From the NCBI GenBank assembly GCA_001972305.1, contig BDDD01000561.1, positions 165,974 to 229,973 of the forward strand: DNA of 64,000 bases, written 5' to 3'. Source of the stretch: Cephalotus follicularis. Taxonomy: Eukaryota; Streptophyta; Magnoliopsida; Oxalidales; Cephalotaceae. Both the position numbers and the translations under genes were made by a program. Below the pieces are notes generated by a model. That model was not told the origin of the DNA. It saw nothing but the letters and a program-made list of their open reading frames with translations, and did no database searches. Each line of letters begins with the position of its first letter. Position 1 is the stretch's first letter. This document shows positions 25,860-35,579 of this stretch, piece by piece.

Positions 25860-26277
25860 CACAGCTTTTCTCTTCTCTTTCTCCATCATTCTCTGTGTTT
25901 TCCAAGAGATTTCTTGTGAGTTGAGAGTGGAAGTGTGTGTGTGTTGAGGCTACGGAACTTGTGTGTTGAAACCGTGAAGCTTGGAGGCTTGACAGTGGGA
26001 GTCCGGACCAGTGAAGGTTGCTGGACGTGTTGGGGTTGCAAGAGCTTCGGATTTAGACATAAAGAGGTGGATTGCAACTCCTAACTTGGAGTTCTAAGGT
26101 AGGGGGAAGTCGTTTTTGCAACATAATTTCAATTGAAAATGTTTTGATGAAATAAAATGCATGTTTATGTTATATTGTGAGCTTGGAACGTGTATGTGCA
26201 TAAATATGTCATTTTGGGTTGTGTTGGGTGTGTGATTGTGGCTGTTTTAGCAGCTGGTTTTTACACCTGCTGCAGAA

Positions 26278-26575
26278 TCCAGCCGACTGTCCACCTTGGG
26301 CAGTGGACTGCCTGAGGGTCCAGCCGACTGGTCTTGGGAGGCCAGTCGACTACCCAAGCTCGTTTCCAGAAAATGTTTGCAGGGGTTGTGTAGTCGAATG
26401 TTGTAGGTCAACAGCCGACTGTGGGGGTGTGGACAGCCGACTGTCCTGAGGGCCAGCCGACTGTCGAGAGTGGACAGCCGACTGTCAGTGTAGACAGCCG
26501 ACTGCCTGGTTGTCTAGCCGACTACTTTGAGGGGGACAGCCAACTGCCAGTGGTAGGCAGCCGACTGTTGGAGGC
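26278..26575. repeat. Palindrome cluster 2 in T1 5' LTR (CAGYCGACTG units)
   Basis: About a dozen copies of a 10-bp unit, CAGCCGACTG or the perfect palindrome form CAGTCGACTG, occur at irregular 15-30 bp spacing, some degraded (CAGCCAACTG, TAGTCGAATG). The unit contains (G/A)(C/T)CGAC, the core bound by plant DREB/CBF factors; that link is inference. The 3' LTR counterpart (33315-33640) has one extra 21-bp unit. Confidence 0.85.
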
Positions 26576-27772
26576 CTGTTTACTCGTGAACATATGTATG
26601 CATCAAGTATTGTGATGTTTTGCTTCGTGAAGCTTTATAAACTGCTTTGGGTATTGTGATCATTGAGTTTGAACTGTTATAACATATTTCTAGAAGTGAG
26701 TTGTAGTTAATGAAAAATCATTACTTTACACGAAATTATATGTTTTGAGAAATACTTTCGAACCGTGAAAATGACTTCCAAAAACACCGTGAACTGAGTT
26801 TTGTGATATTGAGAACCTAGTACCGTGACATCGTGAAAATGAGTTTGTTTTCAGGTATTTTGTTTTATAAACTACTTAGAAAACTGTTTTGAGCATCGAG
26901 ATGATTGCGATTGTGATTGAGCTTGACTGTGATTGCTGATTGTGATTTTGATTGTGGCCGTACTAGTTACGGGGCGGAGATGCCAGCGATGACTAGTGGT
27001 TTGGTCGATTCAGGGGCCAGGAGTTGGCTGGGTGACTTACTGTATTGTGACCTGCTTCGTGCCGTCCGGAGTCGGCGCCGATGTCGGGATGTACGACGTC
27101 GGGGCCAGGAGTTGGCGACGCTCTTCGTACCCACCGTGTACTGTGAACCGTGAACCGAGTTTTGTGTAGTCCTTTGGACTTGTTTGAGACCGTGTACAGT
27201 GATATTGTGACACCGTGGTTTCGGTGATATCGTGACATCGTGTTTTGGCATATGCATATCTATATATATATGTATGCATCGAGATATAGTATGTACTGCA
27301 TCATGCTGCTTTCATACTTTGGTTTTATTGATATTGTGTTGTTTTTATGACTTCGGCCGAGTGAGGACAAAGGCTAACCCCCTACTGTTGCAGATTGATG
27401 CTGCGTTTGGATATCGCCGGGCATGGCCGTATCGGACAGTGATGTGTCAGAGTTTTATGCTTTAAGTGCTTCGTTAAGCAGTGTAGCGAACATGTTGTAC
27501 TTTGGTTTATGTACTAATGTTTTGCTATTATTGTTGTAACAACTTTGGATCATGCTCCGCTTGCGGGCTTTTTAACTATGTTTTACCGTGGATGTTGTGG
27601 GAATCGTGCGGTATGGGACGCATGGTTCCATTTGTTTTCGGCTTATATTATAAATGCTTCCGCAAGATGATGTCTGTTTAAAAGTTTTAAATTTTATCGT
27701 TCTTTGTATAAGCTGGATATCTGTTAATTTGCCATGTTGTATGTTGTTTTTACAAGCGGGGTGTGACAGCAG

Positions 27773-27784
27773 TGGTATCAGCGC
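27773..27784 (+). other. T1 primer-binding site (tRNA-Met type)
   Basis: TGGTATCAGCGC lies four bases after the LTR end. It matches the initiator-Met primer site TGGTATCAGAGC except for one base (C for A). Minus-strand cDNA would start here. Confidence 0.88.
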
Positions 27785-27876
27785 ATATATCCATTTATAT
27801 GCTTACCTTGGATACTATCCTTGGCAATTAACATGTTTCCTCAAGAGGACTAATGACATCTTTCTTATAGGAACCT

Positions 27877-28980
27877 ATGGATGGTCGTAGAAGGCGCGGA
27901 AGGCGTAGGCCTGTGAATGAGGATGTCCCAGAGGATGTGAATGTTGGAGGAGATCATAATGCTCCACCGGAGGCAGTGCCGAATGTGAGAGACCCCATGG
28001 ACCGCATCGCCGACTATATCCAGCAGCAGATAGCTGCCAACCAGCAACAGATGGCCGCTAATGCAGCCAACATGGAGGAGATGCGGAGGTTATATGTTCA
28101 GGCTCAGTTGATGGCTCCAGCTCAGGGTGCACATGATGATGGTAGCCGGTTTGGTAGAAACCTAGAGAGATTTATGAGACAGAATCCACCCAGTTTCAGG
28201 GGAGAGTTGGATGCTACCGCCGCTGAGAGATGGCTTCAGGACCTTGAGAATATTTTCGAGGTGATGGAGTGTTTTGATAGGCAGAAATTGAGGTTTGCCG
28301 TATACCGTTTATGGGGAGAGGCCACTCACTGGTGGGAGATGGTCAGTGCTAAGTGGGAGGACACTGGAGTTGTAGGCACCTGGGAGGGGTTCTAGGAGGA
28401 GTTTCTGGCAGCGTATGTGCCGCGCATTGAGCGTGAACGGAGAGAGACAGAGTTCTTGGAGCTACGCCAGGGAGAGATGACCGTGGCCGAGTACCAGGCC
28501 AGGTTTGTTGAGCTTGCCAGACATTCAGCCTACTTGGTAGCAGATGAGGAGAAGAAGGTCCGGAGGTTTTTGAGGGGCTTGCGACCGGATCTTCGGTCAC
28601 GGATCAGAGTGATGGAGCTTGGTACCTTTGTGGAGGTCACCCAGAAAGAAAGGTTTTTGGAAAGTGTGTTGAATGAGGATAGGGCAGAGATGGCCCGGGC
28701 ACAGCAGAGCAGACAGACACAGAGTCAGTCTAGACCAGCATCGTCCAAGTGGCAGGGCAGTGGTTCCCCGACAAAGTCCCCGAGGAACAGGACACAGTAG
28801 ACAGCATCACAGGGTGCTCCTAGTCAGGGGAGTGATGCTAGGACTGGGGTTTGTTACCACTGTGGTCGTGCAGGTCATCAGCAGAAGGAATGTTGGCTGA
28901 AGAAAGGGTTGTGTTTGCGGTGCGGCACAGCGGGGCATTCCGTGAGGGATTGCCCGAAGGCGACAGCGACAGCGCCCACT
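27877..28980 (+). pseudogene. T1 gag (nonsense-mutated): capsid region and two zinc knuckles
   Basis: The ATG at 27877 opens a frame with an arginine-rich start, then a retrotransposon Gag domain with FMRQNPPSFRGELDATA, EATHWWEM, ELRQGEMTVAEYQARF and FLRGLRPDLRSR. Two CX2CX4HX4C zinc knuckles follow at 28852-28893 and 28912-28953. Gag forms the cytoplasmic particle and its knuckles bind element RNA. The frame stays the same throughout but is cut by TAG at 28393-28395 and 28798-28800; in both cases relatives have a glutamine or similar codon, consistent with CAG to TAG. No frameshift separates gag from protease, so gag and pol were one frame, as is usual in chromoviruses. Confidence 0.9.
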
Positions 28981-30884
28981 GGGCCAGCTGGTGGTAGTGC
29001 TTCCGCAGTAGGACCGTCACAGCGCAGAGATACTGGCAAAGGCATAGTGAAAGGTAGAGTTTTCGTTCTCACTCAGACAGAGGTTCCAAAGTCTACTTCT
29101 GTTGTGGGAGGTACTGTATATGTTTATGATTTCTCTGCTAGAGCTTTGATGGATTCAGGAGCGTCACATTCTTTCATTGCTTCCTGTTTTGCATTATGCT
29201 TGGATGTGTCTCCTGTTTATATGCCTTTTGTTCTTGATGTGAGCACACCTTCTGGAGGTTCTATATGTGCTGACTCGGTGTACCGAGGTTGTGAGCTCTC
29301 TGTTGCAGGTGTTTTGTTGAGTGCAGATTTGATCGTGCTACCCCTTTGTGACTTTGATGTTATGTGGGTATGGACTGGTTGTCAGCCTACCGTGCACAGC
29401 TGGACTGTTACAATAAGGTGGTGGATCTTTGCTTGCCTGATGGGACTACTTTTCAGTTCCAGGGAGACCAAGGCTTCGCGCTGCCGATTATATCCTTTAT
29501 TCGTGCATCGAGGTATCTGGAAAAAGGGTACGAGGGGTTCCTTGCGCATGTAGTTGACACAGGGAAGGAGAAGGGGAAAAGTCTGGAAGAGGTTCCTGTT
29601 GCAAGTGAGTTTCTGGATGTGTTTCCTCCAGATCTAGTGTCCTTACCACCGAGGGGGAGTATGGAGTTTGTGATCGATCTGGTCCCGGGTACGGCTCCTG
29701 TTTCTAAGGCGCCTTACCGTATGGCTCCTGCTGAGTTGCGAGAGTTGAAGTTGCAGTTGCAAGACTTGATCGATAAGGGTTTTGTGCGACCCAGTGTTTC
29801 TCCTTGGGGTGCGCCCGTGCTTTTTGTGAAGAAGAAGGATGGGTCGATGAGGCTTTGCATCGACTACAGGATGTTGAACAAGGTGACTATCAAGAACAAA
29901 TATCCTCTTCCACACATCGAGGATCTGTTTGACCAGTTGCAAGGGTCGAGTGTGTTCTCTAAACTCGATCTGAAGTCGGGTTATCACCAGCTAAGGGTGA
30001 AGGAAGGAGATGTAGAGAAGACTGCTTTCCGAATGAGGTATGGTCACTATGAGTTCTTGGTTATGCCTTTCGGTGTTACCAACGCACCAGCAGCGTTCAT
30101 GTCCCTGATGAATGATGTGTTCCGACCGTATTTGGATCAGTTTGTGGTGGTGTTTATAGATGACATACTGGTGTTCTCAAGGAGTGACGAAGAGCATGTC
30201 TATCATCTGAAGCTAGTTTTGCAGACTCTCCGAGAGCATAAGTTGTATGCTAAGTTTGGCAAGTGCGAGTTCTGGCTCGACCATGTGATCTTCTTGGGTC
30301 ACATCGTGTCTGGAGAGGATTTGGCGGTGGATCCGTCAAAGACAGAGGTGGTGCGAGATTGGCCACGTCCGAGAAATGTGACAGAGGTACGCAGTTTCCT
30401 TGGCTTGGTGGGATACTACCGGAGGTTCATCCAGAACTTTTTGAGGATAGCAGTACCTTTGACAAGGTTGACTCAGAAGAAAACCTTGTTTGTTTGGGAT
30501 GATGACTGTGAAACCAGTTTCTGTGATCTGAAGGATCGGCTGATCTCTGCTCCTGTTCTGGCATTACCTGAGGGTAATGAGGGCTTTACCGTGTACAGTG
30601 ATGCTTCGGGCAAGGGCCTGGGTTGCGTGTTGATGCAACGAGGCAGGGTGATCGCTTATGCTTCGCGAAAGCTGAAGCCATATGAGGAGAACTATCCGAC
30701 TCATGATCTCAAGCTAGTAGCTATCGTTTTTGCTCTTCAGAAATGGAGGCATTACTTGTATGGGACACAGTTTGAGATCTTTACCGATCACAAGAGCCTG
30801 AGGTACTTGTTCAGTCAGGATGATTTGAATATGAGGCAGCGTTGTTGGGTTGAGTTCTTTAATGACTACAACTGCAGTATTTAG
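28981..30884 (+). pseudogene. T1 protease, reverse transcriptase and RNase H (frameshifted)
   Basis: The aspartic protease motif [10 protein letters not shown] is at about 29146-29175. Near 29360 a single base is missing relative to sister elements (which read [11 protein letters not shown]), shifting the frame; pol continues from 29364. RT shows [32 protein letters not shown] and the catalytic FIDD (codons from 30153). RNase H shows [11 protein letters not shown] (about 30587) and DHKSLRYL (about 30787). A TAG at 30882-30884 interrupts the link to integrase where the frame otherwise continues. These enzymes would copy the RNA into cDNA inside the particle. Catalytic RT residues are present. 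Confidence 0.9.
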
Positions 30885-32472
30885 TACCATCCAGGAAAGG
30901 CGAACGTTGTCGCGGATGCCCTAAGTCGTAAGGCCACGGTTGCCGATGCCATGGTGTCTCAGTGGAAGTTGTTGGAGGACTTCCAGGAATGGTCTCCATT
31001 CAATCAGTCACCGGGGATCTTTCTAGCCGACATGCGGGTAGAGCCAGTGTTACTGCATCACATCAAAGATGCACAACCTCGTGATCCGGAGTTGCAACGG
31101 ATTCGAGAGAATCTGGATTCGGAGTCTGATTTCAGGGTACATGATGATGGTATCATGAGATATCGGGGACGAGTGTGTCTTCCGAATGAACCGAGACTGA
31201 AGGATGACCTACTCCGTGGGGCTCATAAATCTCTGTATAGTATACATCCTGGTAATACCAAGATGTATCAAGACATGAAGAAGTGTTACTGGTGGCCTGG
31301 CATGAAGCGGGAGATCGCTGAGTATGTGGCAAGGTGTTTGACTTGCCAGACAGTTAAGCCCGAGCATCAGAGACCGGCAGGTTTGCTACAGCCCCTACCG
31401 ATTCCAGAGTGGAAATGGGAGCATGTTACGATGGGTTTTGTTTCGGGTTTTCCTTTGACTCGGAACCGCCAGAATGCAGTGTGGGTTATCTTGGAACGAC
31501 TTACGAAGTCAGCTCACTTTTTGCCTACTCATGTTTCTGACTCTGCGAGCAAGTTGGCTCGGTTGTATGTGAAGGAGATCGTGAGGCTACACGGTGTTCC
31601 TGTGAGTATAGTCTGTGACAGAGACTCGATCTTCACTTCCAACTTTTGGAGGAGGTTTCAGTCAGTTATTTGGGACGAAGCTGAATTTAAGTACAGCTTT
31701 CTACCCACAGACGGATGGCCAGTCAGATCGTACTATCCAGACCTTGGAGGATATGCTCCGAGCTTGTATTATTGATTTTGCTGGTACCTGGGAGGACCAT
31801 ATTCCCTTGATAGAGTTTTCTTATAATAACAGCTATCATTCCAGTATCGGCATGACACCGTTTGAGGCTTTGTATGGGAGGAAGTGTAGGTCCCCTGTGT
31901 GTTGGGACGAGGTTGGTGAGCGACCTTTGTTGGGCTCAGACTTGGTGGAGGAGACTTCTGAGAAAGTCAGGTTCATAAAGGAGAAGCTGCTTGCTGATCA
32001 GAGCCGGCAGAAGAGTTATGTTGACAGTGTAAAGAGAAGACCTTTAACCTTCAATGTCGGTGATCATGTGTTCTTGAAGGTTTCACCGTGGAAAGGCGTT
32101 CAGAGGTTTGGGAAAAAGGGCAAGTTAGCTCCACGCTACATCGGTCCCTTTGAGGTTCTAGACAGAGTTGGGGAGGTGGCTTACCAGCTTGCTCTACCTC
32201 CTGCACTGTCAAGTGTGCATGATGTCTTTCATGTATCCATGTTGCGGGGATATGTCCGAGATCCTTCGCATGTCCTGGACTTTGCTTCAGTTTCGGTGCG
32301 AGATGACCTATCTTGCGAGGAGTTACCTGTGCGGATCCTGGATTGGAAGACGCAGGTGCTAAGGAACCGAACCATTCCTATGGTAAAGGTTCAGTGGCAG
32401 TTTCACTGTCCTGAAGAGGCAACTTGGGAACGTGAAGAGGAGATGAGGGAGCGTTACTCTCACTTGTTCTAG
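30885..32472 (+). pseudogene. T1 integrase with chromodomain (frameshifted, catalytic residues changed)
   Basis: The HHCC zinc-binding part (LYSIHPGN...CLTCQ) lies at about 31220-31345. In the core, the first catalytic aspartate is glycine (GGT at 31434-31436; E has MDFVSG here), the second is kept in CDRD (about 31615), and the usual glutamate in SERTIQ is aspartate (GAT at 31726-31728). A frameshift lies at about 31668-31690, moving the frame to the one open from 31615 to 32472. The C-terminus has GPFEVLDRVGEVAYQLALP and a chromodomain with VKVQWQF and EEATWERE. Two changed active-site positions mean this copy could not integrate by itself. Confidence 0.88.
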
Positions 32473-32503
32473 TACCACCCTTATTTCAGGGATGAAATTC
32501 CTT

Positions 32504-32517
32504 GAAGGAGGGGTGGA
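32504..32517 (+). other. T1 polypurine tract
   Basis: GAAGGAGGGGTGGA directly precedes the 3' LTR start at 32518. It primes plus-strand synthesis. The same tract, reversed, borders E's LTR at 46615-46631. Confidence 0.88.
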
Positions 32518-34831
32518 TGTAACGCCCGGGATTTTAATTTATGTGTAATATTGCTTTTCCCAATGTAATATTACACCTTCTGCTAATGAGAATCGTGTTT
32601 TCCCTCTTTCCCGTGTTGAAATGTTGCAAGAAAGTGTGTTGTTGTGTGTTTTGTGCAGGGGCAGCCGACTGCCACAGGGAGGCAGCCGACTGGACCCTTG
32701 CTGGGGCGTGGCAGCCAGCTGCTGTGAGGAGGCAGCCGGCTGGTGGGAGTGTCGGCAGAAACAGCCGACTGCCAGGCCAAGGCAGTCGACTGCCATGCGC
32801 CAGACAGCCCACGTGCTGTCTGCCTTAAGTGAGAAAAGGGAGAGTGTTTTGGTATTATTGTGAATGGCAGAGGAGGGGCCGGGGGTTTCTCCATAAAACA
32901 CAACTTTTCTCTTCCCTTTCTCCATCATTCTCTGTGTTTTTCAAGAGATTTCTTGTGAGTTAAGAGTGGAAGTGTGTGTGTGTGAGGCTACGGAACTTGT
33001 GTGTTGAAACCATGAAGCTTGGAGGCTTGACAGTGGGAGTCCGGACCAGTGAAGGTTGCTGTACGTGTTGGGGTTGCAAGAGCTTCGGATTTAGACATAA
33101 AGAGGTGGATTGCAACTCCTAACTTGGAGTTCTAAGGTAGGGGGAAGTCATTTTTGCAACATAATTTCAATTGAAAATGTTTTGATGAAATAAAATGCAT
33201 GTTTATGTTATATTGTGAGCTTGGAACATGTATGTGCATAAATATATCATTTTGGGTTGTGTTGGGTGTGTGATTGTGGCTGTTTTAGCAGCTGGTTTTT
33301 ACACCTACTACAGAATCCAGCCGACTGCCCACCTTGGGCAGTCGACTGCCTGAGGGTCCAGCCGACTGGTCCTGGGAGGCCAGTCGACTACCCAAGCTCG
33401 TTTCCAAAAAATGTCTGCAGGGTTTGTTTAGTCGACTGTTGTAGGTCAACAGCCGACTGTGGGGGTGTGGACAACCGACTGTCCTGAGGGCCAGCCGACT
33501 GTCGAGAGTGAACAGCCGACTGTCTGTGTAGACAGCCGACTGCCTGGTTGTCTAGCCGACTGCCTGGGCAGGGCAGCCGACTACTTTGAGGGGGACAGCC
33601 GACTGCCACTGGTAGGCAGCCGACTGTTGGGGACCTGTTTTACCCGTGAACATATGTATGCATCAGGTATTGTGATGTTTTGCTTCGTGAAGCTTTATAA
33701 ACTGTTTTGGGTATTGTGATGATTGAGTTTGAACTGTTATAACATATTTCTGGAAGTGCATTGTAGTTAATGTAAAATCATTACTTTACATGAAATTATA
33801 TGTTTTGAGAAATATATACTTTCGAACCGTGAAAATGACTTCCAAAAACACCGTGAACTGAGTTTTGTGATATTGAGAACCTAGTACCGTGACATCGTGA
33901 AAATGAGTTTGTTTTCAGGTATTTTGTTTTATAAACTACTTAGAAAACTGTTTTGAGCATCGAGATGATTGCGATTGTGATTGAGCTTGACTGTGATTGC
34001 TGATTGTGATTTTGATTGTGGCCGTACTAGTTACGGGGCGGAGATGCCAGCGATGACTAGTGGTTTGGTCGATTCAGGGGCCAGGAGTTGGCTGGGTGAC
34101 TTACTGTATTGTGACCTGCTTCGTGCCGTCCGGAGTCGGCGCCGATGTCGGGATGTACGACGTCGGGGCCAGGAGTTGGCGACGCTCTTCGTACCCACCG
34201 TGTACTGTGAACCGTGAACCGAGTTTTGTGTAGTCCTTTGGACTTGTTTGAGACCGTGTACAGTGATATTGTGACACCGTGGTTTCGGTGATATCGTGAC
34301 ATCGTGTTTTGGCATATGCATATCTATATATATATGTATGCATCGAGATATAGTATGTACTGCATCATGCTGCTTTCATACTTTGGTTTTATTGATATTG
34401 TGTTGTTTTTATGACTTCGGCCGAGTGAGGACAAAGGCTAACCCCCTACTGTTGCAGATTGATGCTGCGTTTGGATATCGCCGGGCATGGCCGTATCGGA
34501 CAGTGATGTGTCGGAGTTTTATGCTTTAAGTGCTTCGTTAAGCAGTGTAGAGAACATGTTGTACTTTGGTTTATGTACTAATGTTTTGCTATTATTGTTG
34601 TAACAACTTTGGATCATGCTCCGCTTGCGGGCTTTTTAACTATGTTTTACCGTGGATGTTGTGGGAATCGCGCGGTATGGGACGCATGGTTCCGTTTGTT
34701 TTCGGCTTATATTATAAATGCTTCCCAAGATGATGTCTGTTTAAAAGTTTTAAATTTTATCGTTCTCTGTATAAGCTAGATATCTGTTAATTTGCCATGT
34801 TGTATGTTGTTTTTACAAGCGGGGTGTGACA
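32518..34831 (+). mobile_element. T1 3' LTR
   Basis: The same ends as the 5' LTR, 2314 bp. Two extra 21-bp units carry palindrome motifs (one near 32768-32789 in cluster 1, one near 33550-33580 in cluster 2), and a 4-bp insertion lies near 33815. Donor-like GT is at 33137 and the acceptor-like CAG ends at 34457. The stretch to about 34512 is identical to 26755-27448. Confidence 0.93.
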
Positions 34832-35579
34832 GAGATCGTTTAGTGGGTCAGTTTATTATTCTTATATTTCTGGGGGCGTAATTATAAATTTTGAAAAGTT
34901 ATGTTGTAGGTCGTTTCAGAGTTTCTTTCTGCAGACAACGTAAAAACATTGTCATAAGTTGTTTGTCATGATTTTGGGGTCAAATTTGCCTTCCGAGATC
35001 ATTTAGTGGGTCAATTTATCGTTCTTATATTTCTAGAGGCATAATTAATTCATTTCAGGGTTTCTTTTTACAGACAACATAAATGCATCGTCGTAAGTTG
35101 TTTGTTGTTATTTTGGGGTCAAATTCTCCTTTTGAGACCGTTTAGTAGGTCAATTTATCGTTATTATATTTCTAGAAGTATAATTGTAAATTTCTAAAAG
35201 TTATGATTTTAGTCTTTTCAAGGTTTGTTTTTACAGACAACATAAATGCATCATCATAAGTTGTTTGTTGTGATTCGGGGGTCAAATTCACTTTCTGAGA
35301 TCGTTTAGTGGGTCAATTTATCGTTCTTATATTTCTAGGGCCGTAATTATAAATTTTAAAAAGTTATGTTTTCAGTCATTTCAGGGTTTCTTTTTCAGAC
35401 AACATAAATGAATCGTCGTGAGTTTTTTGCCGTGATTTTGGGATCAAATTCGCGTTCTGAGATCGTTTAGTGGGTCAATTTATCGTTCTTATTTTTTTAG
35501 GGGTGTAATTATAAATTTCAAAAAGTTATGATTTAATTCGTTGCAGGTTTTCTTTTTACAGACAACATAAATGTCATCG
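34832..35579. repeat. Satellite array block 5
   Basis: About 4.5 satellite monomers with a few short internal deletions (one near 35040) lie between target copies GAGAT (34832-34836) and CATCG (35575-35579). Confidence 0.93.

Larger units (their letters stand above)
25500..27768 (+). mobile_element. T1 5' LTR
   Basis: TGTAACGCCCGGG ... GGGGTGTGACA, 2269 bp. It contains palindrome cluster 1 (25640-25775), TATA-like CATAAAA (25853-25859), a leader with hairpin AACTCC/GGAGTT (26076-26093), donor-like AAG|GTAGGG (GT at 26099), palindrome cluster 2 (26278-26575), two GGGGCCAGGAGTTGGC repeats (near 27012 and 27103) and an acceptor-like CTAACCCCCTACTGTTGCAG ending at 27393. The segment 26755-27448 is identical to its 3' LTR counterpart, while the first 1.2 kb has diverged by roughly 4%. 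Confidence 0.93.
25500..34831 (+). mobile_element. T1: full-length Ty3/gypsy chromovirus, nested in satellite
   Basis: A complete 9332-bp element flanked by GAGAT (25495-25499 and 34832-34836). Order: 5' LTR (25500-27768), tRNA-Met primer site (27773-27784), gag, protease, RT-RNase H, integrase with chromodomain (to 32472), polypurine tract (32504-32517), 3' LTR (32518-34831). Gene order and chromodomain place it among plant chromoviruses, probably near the Tekay/Del group (inferred from general similarity, no tree). Three in-frame TAG codons and two frameshifts make it non-autonomous as it stands. By eye the LTRs differ at about 55-60 positions, so the insertion is moderately young. Confidence 0.95.

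Noticed and set aside
26278..26575. CRISPR-like array appearance of regularly repeated CAGCCGACTG units
   Set aside because: Plant nuclear DNA, unit only 10 bp, spacing irregular, intervals not unique spacers, and the pattern is part of LTRs.
26917..27465. Frames identical in both T1 LTRs (26917-27153, 27232-27465) as a conserved LTR protein
   Set aside because: Identity extends through non-coding bases and all frames, which fits gene conversion or recent duplication; no equivalent frame is kept in H or C.
28393..28800. Programmed readthrough of TAG between gag parts in T1
   Set aside because: There are two stops inside gag plus one in pol, sister copies have sense codons, and chromoviruses use a single frame; mutation is simpler.
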